NCBI GenBank assembly: GCA_964613945.1
Contig: CAZTJC010000013.1
Span: 1-64,000 of the forward strand
DNA length: 64,000 nucleotides
Direction of reading: 5' to 3'
Source: JAVVHH01 sp964613945
Lineage (GTDB): Bacteria; Pseudomonadota; Alphaproteobacteria; Acetobacterales; Acetobacteraceae
The translations under genes and the position numbers were made by a program. Under the pieces are notes generated by a model. That model did no database searches. It was not told where the DNA came from and saw only the letters and a list, made by a program, of their open reading frames with translations. This document shows positions 7,611 through 16,306 of this stretch, in pieces. Positions within the stretch are counted from its first letter, which is position 1. The number at the start of each line of letters is the position of its first letter.

Positions 7611-7787
7611 GGCTGCCCCTTCCAGTGCAAGTATGCACACGCCGCACCGACTGCGTCATTAAGTTCTGCCGCGGCCGGGAGCGTGAGTGGCTTGCGATGT
7701 TTGCCTGTAATCTAGGCATCTCGGGGTAGGCATTACAGGCGAAAGTACCGAAGTCCGCACTCGCAGTGCCGCCACAGATGTATTGGC
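7611..7787. promoter_or_regulatory. Divergent promoter region with a 9-bp operator-like dyad
   Basis: The 177-bp space precedes both the Uma2 gene and the atzF operon. It contains GCCTGTAAT (7703-7711) and ATTACAGGC (7732-7740), perfect 9-bp arms with 20 bp between. A TAGGCAT direct repeat (7713-7719 and 7727-7733) lies between and partly over the arms. The arrangement suggests an operator for a dimeric repressor or activator of the atzF operon. No regulator gene lies next to it. Confidence 0.5.
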
Positions 7788-9152
7788 ATGCCGATTGCTG
7801 ATCGATCCGCGATGAGCCATATCTTGCCTCGCACCATTGCGCAGTTCCGGGACAATTACGCCACCGGAGTCTCGCCAGCCGCGGTGCTTGCCGACGTGCG
7901 CGCCCGCATCCTGACGTGTGACGATCCCGGCATCTTCCTCCATATCGCCTCCGCCGACGCCATCGCCGCATTCGCCGCTGGGCTCGACCCGGCGGACCGC
8001 GATCGTCTGCCGCTCTGGGGCGTGCCGTTCGCGGTGAAGGACAATATCGACGTCGCGGGCATGCCGACCACCGCGGCGTGCCCGGCCTATGCGTACACAC
8101 CTTCCCATCATGCCGCCGCAGTCGCGCGCCTGATCGCGGCCGGGGCGGTGCCGGTCGGCAAAACCAATTTGGATCAGTTCGCCACCGGGCTGAACGGCAC
8201 GCGCACGCCGCACCCGGTGCCGCGCAATCCGCGCGCGCCTGGGCGGGTTCCGGGCGGCTCGTCGTCGGGGTCCGCGGTGGCCGTGGCGGCGGGGCTGGTG
8301 CCGGTGGCGCTGGGGACGGATACCGCCGGGTCGGGTCGGGTGCCGGCCGGGCTGTGCGGCCTGGTGGGGCTGAAGCCGACGTCGGGCGCGGTCTCGACAC
8401 GCGGCGTCGTGCCGGCCTGCCGGTCGCTGGATTGCGTGTCGGTGCTGGCGCACGATGTGGCCGACGCCTGGTCGGTCTATGCGGCGATGGCCGGCTACGA
8501 TGAAGCCGATCCGTACTCGCGGCATTCATTGCCGGGTGATCTCGCGGCAGCGGTTCCGTGCCGGGTGCTAGGCATCCCCACGGAAGCCGACCTGCCGCAT
8601 TTCGAGCCGGAGGCGGAGGCTGCATGGGATGCCTGCCTGCTCCGGCTGCGCGCTCTGGGGATGGAGGTGGTTCCCGTGCCGATGGCGCCGTTCCAGGCCG
8701 TGGCCGGGCTGCTTTACGACGGCGCCTGGGTGGCGGAGCGGCTGGCCACGCTTGAGCCGTTCCTGACGGCAACCGAACCGGGCGCCGTGCTGCCGGTGAC
8801 GCGCGCCATCATCGAGGCGGGCGGCAGCCGCCATTCCGCTGCCGACGCCTTTCGCGCCATGCACCGGCTGGCGGCACTGCGGCGGGAAACCGAGCCTGTG
8901 TGGACACGGATCGACGCCCTGGCCGTGCCGACCGCACCGTTGTTCCCGACCTTGGCGGAAATGGCAGCCGACCCGGTCGGTCCCAACTCGCGCCTCGGCA
9001 CCTTCACCAATTTCGTCAACCTGCTCGGCCTCGCCGCGCTCGCAGTGCCGGGGCCGGACCGGCCGGACGGGTTGCCGGCGGGCGTCACCTTCATCGGTCC
9101 CGGCGGATCGGATGCCCGGCTGGCGGTGCTTGGATTGCGGATGGCGGCATGA
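7788..9152 (+). CDS. Allophanate hydrolase, amidase subunit (AtzF N-terminal part)
   Basis: This 454-residue amidase-signature enzyme has the Ser-cisSer-Lys triad: Lys84 in FAVKDN, cis-Ser near 159 in GGSSSGSA and Ser182 in TDTAGSGR. The next gene encodes the C-terminal domain of allophanate hydrolase, so this is best read as the amidase half of AtzF, which cleaves allophanate to two ammonia and two CO2. AtzF is normally one chain of about 600 residues; here it is split by an ATGA overlap at 9149-9152. ATG 7788 and ATG 7812 are both possible starts, and neither has a clear ribosome site. No urea carboxylase gene is present. Confidence 0.85.
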   Translation: MPIADRSAMSHILPRTIAQFRDNYATGVSPAAVLADVRARILTCDDPGIFLHIASADAIAAFAAGLDPADRDRLPLWGVPFAVKDNIDVAGMPTTAACPAYAYTPSHHAAAVARLIAAGAVPVGKTNLDQFATGLNGTRTPHPVPRNPRAPGRVPGGSSSGSAVAVAAGLVPVALGTDTAGSGRVPAGLCGLVGLKPTSGAVSTRGVVPACRSLDCVSVLAHDVADAWSVYAAMAGYDEADPYSRHSLPGDLAAAVPCRVLGIPTEADLPHFEPEAEAAWDACLLRLRALGMEVVPVPMAPFQAVAGLLYDGAWVAERLATLEPFLTATEPGAVLPVTRAIIEAGGSRHSAADAFRAMHRLAALRRETEPVWTRIDALAVPTAPLFPTLAEMAADPVGPNSRLGTFTNFVNLLGLAALAVPGPDRPDGLPAGVTFIGPGGSDARLAVLGLRMAA

Positions 9153-9571
9153 ACTTCGAGGTCGTCCTGGTCGGCGCACACATGGCGGGCTTGCCCCTCA
9201 ACGCGGATATCCTCGCCTTAGAGGGACGCTTCCTACGCGCGGCCGAGACGGAGCCTTGCTACCGGCTGTTCGCGCTGCCAGGCGGGCCGCCGGCGCGGCC
9301 GGGCTTGCTGCGGGTCGAGGCAGGAACGGGCGCCGCCATCGCGGTGGAGGTCTGGACCATCCCGTCGGCGCGGATCGGGGCGCTGCTGGCGTCCATCCCG
9401 GCGCCACTCGGGCTCGGCACGCTGCTTCTGGCGGATGGCACGTCGCCCAAAGGCTTCCTGGTGGAAGCGGAAGGCACGCGCGGCGCCCTCGACATCTCTC
9501 ATCTCGGCGGTTGGCGCGCCTTTCTGGCGCAACCCCGCCCCATTCTCCCGGAGACCACAGATGGACCGTAG
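9149..9571 (+). CDS. Allophanate hydrolase C-terminal domain as a separate protein
   Basis: The 140-residue product matches the C-terminal domain of AtzF/DUR1-type allophanate hydrolases: a LVGAHMAGLPLN start, then RLFALPGG and GFLVEA. That domain decarboxylates the intermediate N-carboxycarbamate or shapes the oligomer in the fused enzyme. Its ATG overlaps the amidase TGA by four bases, and its TAG lies 11 bp inside the binding-protein gene, so all three are translated as a coupled set. Whether the two proteins assemble is inference, but coupling and order mimic the fused enzyme. Confidence 0.8.
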   Translation: MNFEVVLVGAHMAGLPLNADILALEGRFLRAAETEPCYRLFALPGGPPARPGLLRVEAGTGAAIAVEVWTIPSARIGALLASIPAPLGLGTLLLADGTSPKGFLVEAEGTRGALDISHLGGWRAFLAQPRPILPETTDGP

Positions 9572-11159
9572 AACTTTCCTGACCGCTTCCGCCGCGGCGT
9601 TGACGACGCCGATGCTGGGGTCGGGCACCGCCGAAGCACAGTCAGCGAGCCGGGCGGAGACGCTGCTGCTGGTGCAGGAATATGGTCCTAACAGCATGGA
9701 CATGCAGGGGCTCGGCTCCTCGCAGCCGGTCAACGGCGTGGCGTTGAACTGCTATGACCGGTTGGTGCGGTTCAAGAAGGTGCCATTGCCGGACGGCAAG
9801 GGCATGAGCTTCGACCTGACCAAGCTGGAGCCCGAGTTGGCGGAAAGCTGGCAGGAGGCCAGCGATGGCACCAGCGTGACCTTCAAGCTGCGCGACGCCA
9901 AGTTCCACTCCGGCCGTCCGGTGTCTGCCAAGGACGTGAAGTGGTCGCTGGACCGCGCCGTCACCATTGGCGGGTTCGCCACAACGCAGATGAACGCCGG
10001 GTCGATGGAGAAGCCGGAGCAGTTCGTTGCGGTGGACGACAAGACGTTCCGCATCGACTTCATCCGCAAGGACAAGCTGCTGATGCCGAACCTGGGCGTC
10101 ACCATCCCCTTCGTGTTCGACAGCGAACTGGCGACCCGCAATGGCGGTGGCGATCCGCTGGCCAAGGAATGGCTGAAGAACAACGTCGCCGGCTCCGGGG
10201 CCTTCAAGGTCGAGAGCTGGAAGCCCGGCACGGAGACGATCTACGTCCGCAACGACGATTGGGCGTGCGGCCCGCGGCCGGCGATGCGCCGGATCATCAC
10301 CCGGGACATACCCTCGCCCTCCACGCGCCGGGCGCTGCTGGAGAAGGGCGATGCGGACGTGTCGTTCGGCTTGCCGCCCAAGGACTTCAAGGATCTGGCG
10401 GATGCCGGCAAAGTCCAGGTGATCGGCGTGCCGGTGCCGAACGGGATCTGGTACGTGGCGATGAACAGCGCCGCCGGCGCGTTCGCCGATCCGCGGATGC
10501 GGCAGGCGATCGCCTGGGCGATCCCGTACGAGAAGATGATGCAGGTGGCGCTGTATGGCCGCGGTGTGCCGATGTGGGGTGCCACGGGCGGGCCGACCGC
10601 CGCTTGGCCGCAGCCCTATCCGTACGAAACCAACATGGAAAAGGCGCGCGCGCTGGTACAGCAGGTGAGCCCCGGCGGCTTCTCCACCTCCGTGCTGTTC
10701 GACTCCGGGCAGGCGACGATCGCGGAGCCGATGGCGGTGCTGCTGAAGGAAGCGCTGGCGCCGCTCGGCATCACGGTGGAGCTGAACAAGGTGCCGGGCG
10801 CCAACTTCCGCGGCGAGCTTAACAAGAAGACGGCGCCGATCGTCATCAACCGCTTTGCGGGCTGGCTGGATTGGCCGGATTATTACTTCTTCTGGAACTT
10901 CCACGGCAGCAATTCCGTGTTCAACGTGTCGTCTTATCAGAACGCGGCCATGGACAAGCAGATCGACGCGGCCCGCTTCACGGCGGACCCTGCGACCTAC
11001 GATGCCGCGGTCAAGTCGTTCATCGGCATTGCGGAGCAGGACGTGCCGGTGGTGCCGATCGCGCAGCCGCTGCACGACGTGGCGATGCAGAAGTCGATCG
11101 GCGGCTACCAGTTCTGGCCGTGCCGCGAGCCCGACTTCCGCGCCTTTACCAAGGGCTGA
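9561..11159 (+). CDS. ABC transporter substrate-binding protein (peptide/nickel family 5)
   Basis: The 532-residue periplasmic protein is of the OppA/DppA cluster-C type. MDRRTFLTASAAAL with a cleavage region near AEAQS at about residue 25 is a Tat-like signal. WSLDRAVTIGG and NSAAGAFADPRMRQAIAWAI are typical of the family. It begins inside the end of the previous gene and is followed after 5 bp by the permease. Because the operon also encodes allophanate hydrolase and AtzEG, the likely cargo is a small ureido, biuret-like or amide compound rather than a peptide. That cargo is inferred. Confidence 0.88.
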   Translation: MDRRTFLTASAAALTTPMLGSGTAEAQSASRAETLLLVQEYGPNSMDMQGLGSSQPVNGVALNCYDRLVRFKKVPLPDGKGMSFDLTKLEPELAESWQEASDGTSVTFKLRDAKFHSGRPVSAKDVKWSLDRAVTIGGFATTQMNAGSMEKPEQFVAVDDKTFRIDFIRKDKLLMPNLGVTIPFVFDSELATRNGGGDPLAKEWLKNNVAGSGAFKVESWKPGTETIYVRNDDWACGPRPAMRRIITRDIPSPSTRRALLEKGDADVSFGLPPKDFKDLADAGKVQVIGVPVPNGIWYVAMNSAAGAFADPRMRQAIAWAIPYEKMMQVALYGRGVPMWGATGGPTAAWPQPYPYETNMEKARALVQQVSPGGFSTSVLFDSGQATIAEPMAVLLKEALAPLGITVELNKVPGANFRGELNKKTAPIVINRFAGWLDWPDYYFFWNFHGSNSVFNVSSYQNAAMDKQIDAARFTADPATYDAAVKSFIGIAEQDVPVVPIAQPLHDVAMQKSIGGYQFWPCREPDFRAFTKG

Positions 11160-11164
11160 GCGGG

Positions 11165-12178
11165 ATGTTGAGGCTGGTGGCGTCGCGGCTGGGCACGGCG
11201 GTGCCGAGCCTGGTGGGCGTGGTGATCGTGACCTTTCTGCTGACCCGGGTGCTGCCAGGTGACCCGGCGACCTACTTCGCCGGGCCGGTGGCGTCCAAGG
11301 AGGCGATTGCCGCGATCCAGCACCAATTAGGGCTGGACCTGCCGCTATGGCAGCAATTCGGGCGCTACGTTGTCGATCTGGTGCACGGCGATCTCGGCAA
11401 CTCGCTCACCACTGGACGCCCGGTGGTGACGGAGATCGCGGCGCGGCTGCCGGCCTCGGCGGAGCTGACGTTGCTGGGGTTGATCCTGGCCGTGCTGGTC
11501 TCCGTGCCGCTCGGCGTGCTGGCGGCGTTGCGGCAGGGGTCGTGGATCGACCATGCCTGCCGCGTGGTGACCACGGCGGGGGTGTCGCTGCCGGTGTTCT
11601 TCACCGGGCTGCTGGCGGTATACGTGTTCTACTTCGTGCTGGGGTGGTCGCCGGCGCCGCTGGGACGGCTGGATAGCTTCCTGTCGGAGCCGCCGCACGT
11701 CACCGGCTTCTTCCTCATCGACAGCGCCTGGGCGCGGAATGGCGAAACGTTCATGGGCGCGCTGTCGCAGTTGATCCTGCCGGCGGCGACGTTGGCGGTG
11801 TTCGCCCTGGCGCCGCTAGCGCGCATCACGCGTGCGGCGATGCTGGCCGCTTTGTCGTCCGAGTTCGTGCGCACGGCGCGGGCGGCCGGGCTGACCGGGC
11901 GGACGGTGGTGATCACCTACGCGTTCCGCAACGCGATGCTGCCGGTGCTCACCACGCTGGGCATGGTGTTCTCGTTCCTGCTCGGCGCCAACGTGCTGGT
12001 GGAGAAGGTGTTCGCCTGGCCGGGCATCGGCTCGTTCGCGGTGGAGGCGCTGATCGCGTCGGATTTCGCGCCGGTGCAGGGGTTCGTGTTGACGATGGCG
12101 GTGCTCTACATCCTGCTGAACCTCGTCATCGACCTGCTGTACGGGCTGGTCGATCCGCGCATGAAGGCGGCGGGATGA
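11165..12178 (+). CDS. ABC transporter permease, DppB type
   Basis: This 337-residue inner-membrane protein carries the DppB/OppB hallmarks: LASRLGTAVPSLVGVVIVTFLL-like first helix, VLPGDP at residue 31 onward, and the EAA loop around EFVRTARAAGL before NAMLPVLTTLG. About six membrane segments are evident. Its TGA overlaps the ATG of the second permease (12175-12178). It would form the translocation channel with the next gene product. Confidence 0.9.
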   Translation: MLRLVASRLGTAVPSLVGVVIVTFLLTRVLPGDPATYFAGPVASKEAIAAIQHQLGLDLPLWQQFGRYVVDLVHGDLGNSLTTGRPVVTEIAARLPASAELTLLGLILAVLVSVPLGVLAALRQGSWIDHACRVVTTAGVSLPVFFTGLLAVYVFYFVLGWSPAPLGRLDSFLSEPPHVTGFFLIDSAWARNGETFMGALSQLILPAATLAVFALAPLARITRAAMLAALSSEFVRTARAAGLTGRTVVITYAFRNAMLPVLTTLGMVFSFLLGANVLVEKVFAWPGIGSFAVEALIASDFAPVQGFVLTMAVLYILLNLVIDLLYGLVDPRMKAAG

Positions 12179-13050
12179 GCGGCGTGGCCGCCCGGCGGCA
12201 TCCGGCCGCCGCGCTGGCGGGACATGCGCGGCACGTGCTGGCGGGCAACCCGGTCACCGCGTTCAGCTTCGCGCTGTTCCTCTTCTTGGTGTTGTGCGCG
12301 CTTCTCGGGCCGGCGCTGGTGCCGTACGATCCGCTGGCCAGCGACACGATGCAGGCGTTGAGCCCGCCATCGGCGGCGCATTGGTTCGGCACGGATCCGT
12401 TGGGGCGCGACATCCTGTCCCGCGTGGTGGTGGCGACGCGGCTCGACATGGCGATCGCGGTGTTCTCCGTGGCGCTGGTGTTCGTGCTGGGCGGGCTGGC
12501 CGGGGTGGCGGCCGGGTTCTTCGGCGGCTGGACGGACCGGATCGTGGGCCGGCTGGCGGACACCATCATGGCGTTTCCGCTGTTCGTGCTGGCGATGGGC
12601 ATCGTGGCGGCGCTGGGCAACACGGTAACCAACATCGTGCTGGCGACGGCGATCGTGAACTTCCCGCTCTATGCCCGCGTGGCGCGGGCGGAGGCGCTGG
12701 TGCGGCGCGACGCCGGCTTCGTGCAGGCGGCGCGGCTGACTGGGAACGGCGAGATGCGGGTGCTGCTGGGGACGGTGCTGCCCAACATCCTGCCGATCAT
12801 GGCGGTGCAGATGTCGCTGACCATGGGTTATGCGATCCTGAACGCCGCCGGGCTGAGCTTCATCGGGCTGGGCGTCCGGCCGCCGACGCCGGAATGGGGG
12901 ATCATGGTGGCCGAAGGGGCGGCGACCATCGTGTCGGGCGAGTGGTGGGTGGCGTTGTTCCCGGGGCTGGCGCTGATGCTGGCCGTCTTCTGCTTCAACC
13001 TGCTTGGCGACGGGTTGCGGGACATCGTCGACCCGTCGAGGCGCACGTGA
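12175..13050 (+). CDS. ABC transporter permease, DppC type
   Basis: The 291-residue DppC/OppC-type permease has the HWFGTDPLGRDILSR signature near residue 62, the EAA motif around FVQAARLTGNGEMRVLLG and LSFIGLGVRPPTPEWG near the end. Its ATG overlaps the upstream stop and its own TGA overlaps the ATG of the ATPase gene. It pairs with the DppB-type permease in the importer. Confidence 0.9.
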   Translation: MSGVAARRHPAAALAGHARHVLAGNPVTAFSFALFLFLVLCALLGPALVPYDPLASDTMQALSPPSAAHWFGTDPLGRDILSRVVVATRLDMAIAVFSVALVFVLGGLAGVAAGFFGGWTDRIVGRLADTIMAFPLFVLAMGIVAALGNTVTNIVLATAIVNFPLYARVARAEALVRRDAGFVQAARLTGNGEMRVLLGTVLPNILPIMAVQMSLTMGYAILNAAGLSFIGLGVRPPTPEWGIMVAEGAATIVSGEWWVALFPGLALMLAVFCFNLLGDGLRDIVDPSRRT

Positions 13051-14723
13051 TGACAGACCTTCCGCTGCTCGACGTGCAGGATCTCTCGGTCGAGTTCTCC
13101 ACCCGGCGCGGGCTGGTGCAGGCGGTGCGGCACGTGAACTTGTCGATCGCCAAGGGCGAGACGCTGGGCGTGGTGGGCGAGTCCGGCTCGGGCAAGTCGG
13201 TGACGTCCTATGCCGTGATGCGGATCCTGGATCGGGCGGGACGCATCGCCGGAGGCTCCATCGCGTTTTCCGGCGTGGCGCTGCGGGACTTGCCCGAGCC
13301 GGAGATACAGGATCTGCGGGGGCGGGAGATCTCCATGATCTTCCAGAACCCGCGGGCGGCGCTGAACCCAATCCGCGCCGTGGGCCGGCAGATCGCCGAC
13401 GTGCTGCTGCGGCACGGCCAGGCAACGCGCGCCACCGCGCGGGCGAAGGCGATCGAGGCGCTGGAGCAGGTCCGGATCGCCAACCCGGCGGAACGCTTCG
13501 ACGCCTACCCCTTCGAGCTGTCGGGCGGCATGTGCCAGCGTGTGGTGATCGCGCTGGCGCTGGCCTGCCGGCCGCGGTTGCTGATTGCTGACGAGCCGAC
13601 TACCGGGCTGGACGTGCGCACGCAGAAGGCGGTGATGGACCTGATCGTGGAGCTGACGCGGGCGCGCGGGATGTCCACGCTGCTGATCACGCACGATCTC
13701 GGCCTGGCGGCGGCGTACTGCGACCGGGTCACCGTGATGGAGAAGGGCGAGGTGGTGGAGAGCGCCGGGTCGGCGGCGGTGTTCCGGGCGCCGGCGCATC
13801 CGTATACGCGCCGGCTGGTACGGGCGACGCCGCGGCCGGGAGCGGTTCTGCATGATCTGCTGCCGGAGGGCGCGGCATTGCCGGTTCCTGCCGCACCGGT
13901 GGAGCGCGCGGGTGAGGTGCTGCTGGAAGTGTCGGGGCTGGTGAAGGAGTATCCCCGTGCCGGCGGCGTGGGGCGGCTGTTCGGGCGGGGGCCGGGTCCG
14001 GCGCCGTTCCGGGCGGTGGACGGGCTCGGCTTCACGGTGCGTCGGGGCGAGAGCGTGGGGCTGGTGGGGGAGTCCGGCTGCGGCAAGTCCACCACGTCCA
14101 TGATGGTGATGCGGCTGCTGGACCCGACTGCGGGCTCGATCCGGTTCGCCGGGCAGGAGATCGGGGCGATGCCGGCGCGCGGCTTTGCCGCCAATCCGCT
14201 GCGATCCCGCATCCAGATGGTGTTCCAGGACCCGACGGACAGCCTGAACCCGCGCCTGTCGGCGGCGCGCGCCATCGCCGACCCGATCCTGCGGATGGGC
14301 CAGCAGCGCGGTGCGGCGTTGCGGGAGCGGGTGGAGGAACTGGCCGGACTGGTGGGGCTGCCGCTGGCGTTGCTGGACCGGTTTCCGCATCAGCTGTCCG
14401 GCGGGCAGAAGGCGCGGGTCGGGATCGCGCGCGCCATTGCGCTGGACCCGGAGCTGGTGATCCTGGACGAGCCGACCGCGGCGCTGGACGTGTCGGTGCA
14501 GGCGGTGGTGCTGAACCTGTTGCATGACCTGAAGCAGCGGCTGGGGATGAGCTACCTGTTCGTCAGCCACGACCTGCACGTGGTGCGGCTGCTGTGCGAC
14601 CGCGTGATCGTCATGCGGGCGGGACGGGCGATCGAGGAAGGCACCGCCGCGGCGGTGCTGGATACGCCGCAGGCCGAGTACACCCGCGAGCTGCTGGCCG
14701 CCATTCCGCATCCGCCGGCCTGA
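13050..14723 (+). CDS. Fused double ABC ATPase (DppD-DppF type)
   Basis: The 557-residue protein contains two complete ABC ATPase domains. The first (about 1-265) has GESGSGKS, LSGGMCQRV and LLIADEPTTGLDV. The second (about 290-555) has GESGCGKS, LSGGQKARV and LVILDEPTAALDV. Both domains look catalytically intact, so one chain powers the importer in place of separate DppD and DppF. ATG 13050 shares a base with the upstream TGA; a GTG at 13047 is also in frame. A long N-terminal extension of the open frame runs through the permease gene and is not coding. Confidence 0.9.
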   Translation: MTDLPLLDVQDLSVEFSTRRGLVQAVRHVNLSIAKGETLGVVGESGSGKSVTSYAVMRILDRAGRIAGGSIAFSGVALRDLPEPEIQDLRGREISMIFQNPRAALNPIRAVGRQIADVLLRHGQATRATARAKAIEALEQVRIANPAERFDAYPFELSGGMCQRVVIALALACRPRLLIADEPTTGLDVRTQKAVMDLIVELTRARGMSTLLITHDLGLAAAYCDRVTVMEKGEVVESAGSAAVFRAPAHPYTRRLVRATPRPGAVLHDLLPEGAALPVPAAPVERAGEVLLEVSGLVKEYPRAGGVGRLFGRGPGPAPFRAVDGLGFTVRRGESVGLVGESGCGKSTTSMMVMRLLDPTAGSIRFAGQEIGAMPARGFAANPLRSRIQMVFQDPTDSLNPRLSAARAIADPILRMGQQRGAALRERVEELAGLVGLPLALLDRFPHQLSGGQKARVGIARAIALDPELVILDEPTAALDVSVQAVVLNLLHDLKQRLGMSYLFVSHDLHVVRLLCDRVIVMRAGRAIEEGTAAAVLDTPQAEYTRELLAAIPHPPA

Positions 14724-14738
14724 TTGGAGCGAAGACTC

Positions 14739-14930
14739 ATGAGCGACACCGATCCCAACAGTCTGGCGCTTGCGCTGGATGCCGCGACCGCCCTGTCCGG
14801 GGTGGCGATGCGGCCCGAATGGCGGGAGGTGGCGTTGGTCAATCTCGCCACCATCGCCGCGGCGGCGCAGTTCGTGGCGGCGTTCCCGCTGGACGACGAG
14901 GCCGAGTATGCGCCGGTATTCCAGCCGTGA
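14739..14930 (+). CDS. atzG: AtzG-like small subunit (DUF4089)
   Basis: This 63-residue protein matches the DUF4089/AtzG family, a GatC-like subunit that wraps around and stabilises AtzE. Features are a single helical pair with ALDAATALSGVAMRPEWREVALVNLATIAAAAQFV-type spacing (read as short segments) and a C-terminal tail ending DDEAEYAPVF. Its TGA overlaps the GTG start of atzE (14927-14930), which fits stoichiometric partners. Family and pairing are known from cyanuric acid degradation; the match here is by recall and gene order. Confidence 0.85.
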   Translation: MSDTDPNSLALALDAATALSGVAMRPEWREVALVNLATIAAAAQFVAAFPLDDEAEYAPVFQP

Positions 14931-16306
14931 GCGCGGCGGAACGGACGGCAGCGGAGATCGCGGCGGCGGTGCGCGACGGCAGCAGCACGGCGCGCGGCGA
15001 GACGGAGGCGGCGCTGGCCCGCATCGCAGCCGCTAACCCGGCGATCAACGCCTTTACCGACGTGCTGGCGGATCGCGCGCTGCGGACGGCGGCGGCCGTC
15101 GATGCCGCGCGGGCGGCAGGGCGCAATCCGGGGTCGTTGGCCGGAGTGCCGTTCGCGGTGAAGAACCTTTTCGACATCAGCGGGCTGCCGACGCGGGCGG
15201 GGTCGCGCATCAATCGGGAGCGGGCGCCGGCGGGGCGCGATGGGGCGCTGGTGCGGCGGATGGAGGCGGCGGGGGCGGTGCTGGTGGGGGCGCTGAACAT
15301 GGGCGAGTACGCCTATGACTTCACCGGTGAGAACTGCCACGACGGGCCGTCCCGTAACCCGCTCGACCTTAGCCGGATGACGGGCGGCTCATCGGGTGGT
15401 TCCGGTGCGGCGGTGGCGGCGGGAACCGTGCCGATCACACTGGGGTCGGACACCAACGGCTCCATCCGGGTGCCGGCCTCGCTGTGCGGCACGTTCGGGC
15501 TGAAGCCGACCTATGGGCGGTTGAGCCGGGCCGGGAGTTTTCCGTTCGTGTCGTCGTTCGACCATCTGGGGCCGCTGGCGCGGTGCACGGCCGACCTGGC
15601 GCTGGCGTACGACGCCATGCAGGGGCAGGACCCCGATGACCCGATGCAAATGGTACGGTCGCCGGAGCCGGTGAGTGCTGGGCTTGAGGCAGGGATCGCC
15701 GGGCTGCGGATCGCGGTGGCGGGCGGGCATTTCGCGCGGGGTGGGGCGCCGGAGGCGTTCGCCGCCGTGCGTCGGGTCGCCGAAACGCTGGGTGCGGTGC
15801 AGGCCGTCGAGTTTCCGGAGGCGGCGCGGGCGCGGGCAGCGGCGTATGTCATCACGGCGGCGGAGGGGGCGGCGCTGCATGCGGAGCGGCTGCGGCAGCG
15901 GCCGGAGGATTTCGATCCGGAAGTGCGGGACCGCTTGAGCGCCGGGCTGGCAATCCCGGCCGCCTGGGTGGCGCGGGCGCAGCGGTTCCGCCGCTGGTAT
16001 CGCGACCGGGTGCAGGAGGTGTTCGGGACGGTGGATGTGGTGCTGGCGCCGGCGGCGCCGGTGCGGGCGCCGCTGTTGGGGCAGAAGACGCTGGAGCTGG
16101 ACGGGCTGACGGTGCCGCTGCGCCCGAATCTGGGCGTCTTCACCCAGCCGATCTCGTTCGTCGGCCTGCCGGTGGTGGCGGTTCCGGTGTGGCCTGATGC
16201 CGGGCTGCCGATCGGCGTGCAGGTGATCGCGGCGCCGTGGCGGGAGGATCTGGCGCTGCGGGTGGCGCGCTACCTGGAGAAGAGCGGAGTCACGAATCGC
16301 GCCTGA
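14927..16306 (+). CDS. atzE: AtzE-family amidohydrolase (1-carboxybiuret hydrolase-like)
   Basis: The 459-residue amidase-signature enzyme has Lys79 (FAVKN), cis-Ser156 (GGSSGGSG) and Ser179 (SDTNGSIR). With AtzG directly upstream it matches the AtzE-AtzG enzyme that deaminates 1-carboxybiuret to urea-1,3-dicarboxylate, which decays to allophanate, the substrate of AtzF at the head of this operon. GTG 14927 overlaps the atzG stop. No cyanuric acid hydrolase (AtzD) is visible, so the true substrate may be another carboxylated or ureido compound. An iteron-like 18-mer lies in the gene at 15640-15657. The 3' end overlaps the convergent transporter gene by 17 bp. Confidence 0.83.
   Translation: MSAAERTAAEIAAAVRDGSSTARGETEAALARIAAANPAINAFTDVLADRALRTAAAVDAARAAGRNPGSLAGVPFAVKNLFDISGLPTRAGSRINRERAPAGRDGALVRRMEAAGAVLVGALNMGEYAYDFTGENCHDGPSRNPLDLSRMTGGSSGGSGAAVAAGTVPITLGSDTNGSIRVPASLCGTFGLKPTYGRLSRAGSFPFVSSFDHLGPLARCTADLALAYDAMQGQDPDDPMQMVRSPEPVSAGLEAGIAGLRIAVAGGHFARGGAPEAFAAVRRVAETLGAVQAVEFPEAARARAAAYVITAAEGAALHAERLRQRPEDFDPEVRDRLSAGLAIPAAWVARAQRFRRWYRDRVQEVFGTVDVVLAPAAPVRAPLLGQKTLELDGLTVPLRPNLGVFTQPISFVGLPVVAVPVWPDAGLPIGVQVIAAPWREDLALRVARYLEKSGVTNRA
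15640..15657 (+). repeat. Iteron-like 18-mer inside atzE
   Basis: CCCGATGCAAATGGTACG differs from iteron A at two of 18 bases. It keeps both conserved blocks and their exact spacing. It lies in codons for about residues 238-244 of AtzE. I found no other off-site copy with correct spacing outside 3199-6997. Confidence 0.5.

Noticed and set aside
12294..13049. N-terminal extension of the double ATPase through the permease gene
   Set aside because: The extension is an out-of-frame reading of the DppC-type permease; the true start is near 13050.
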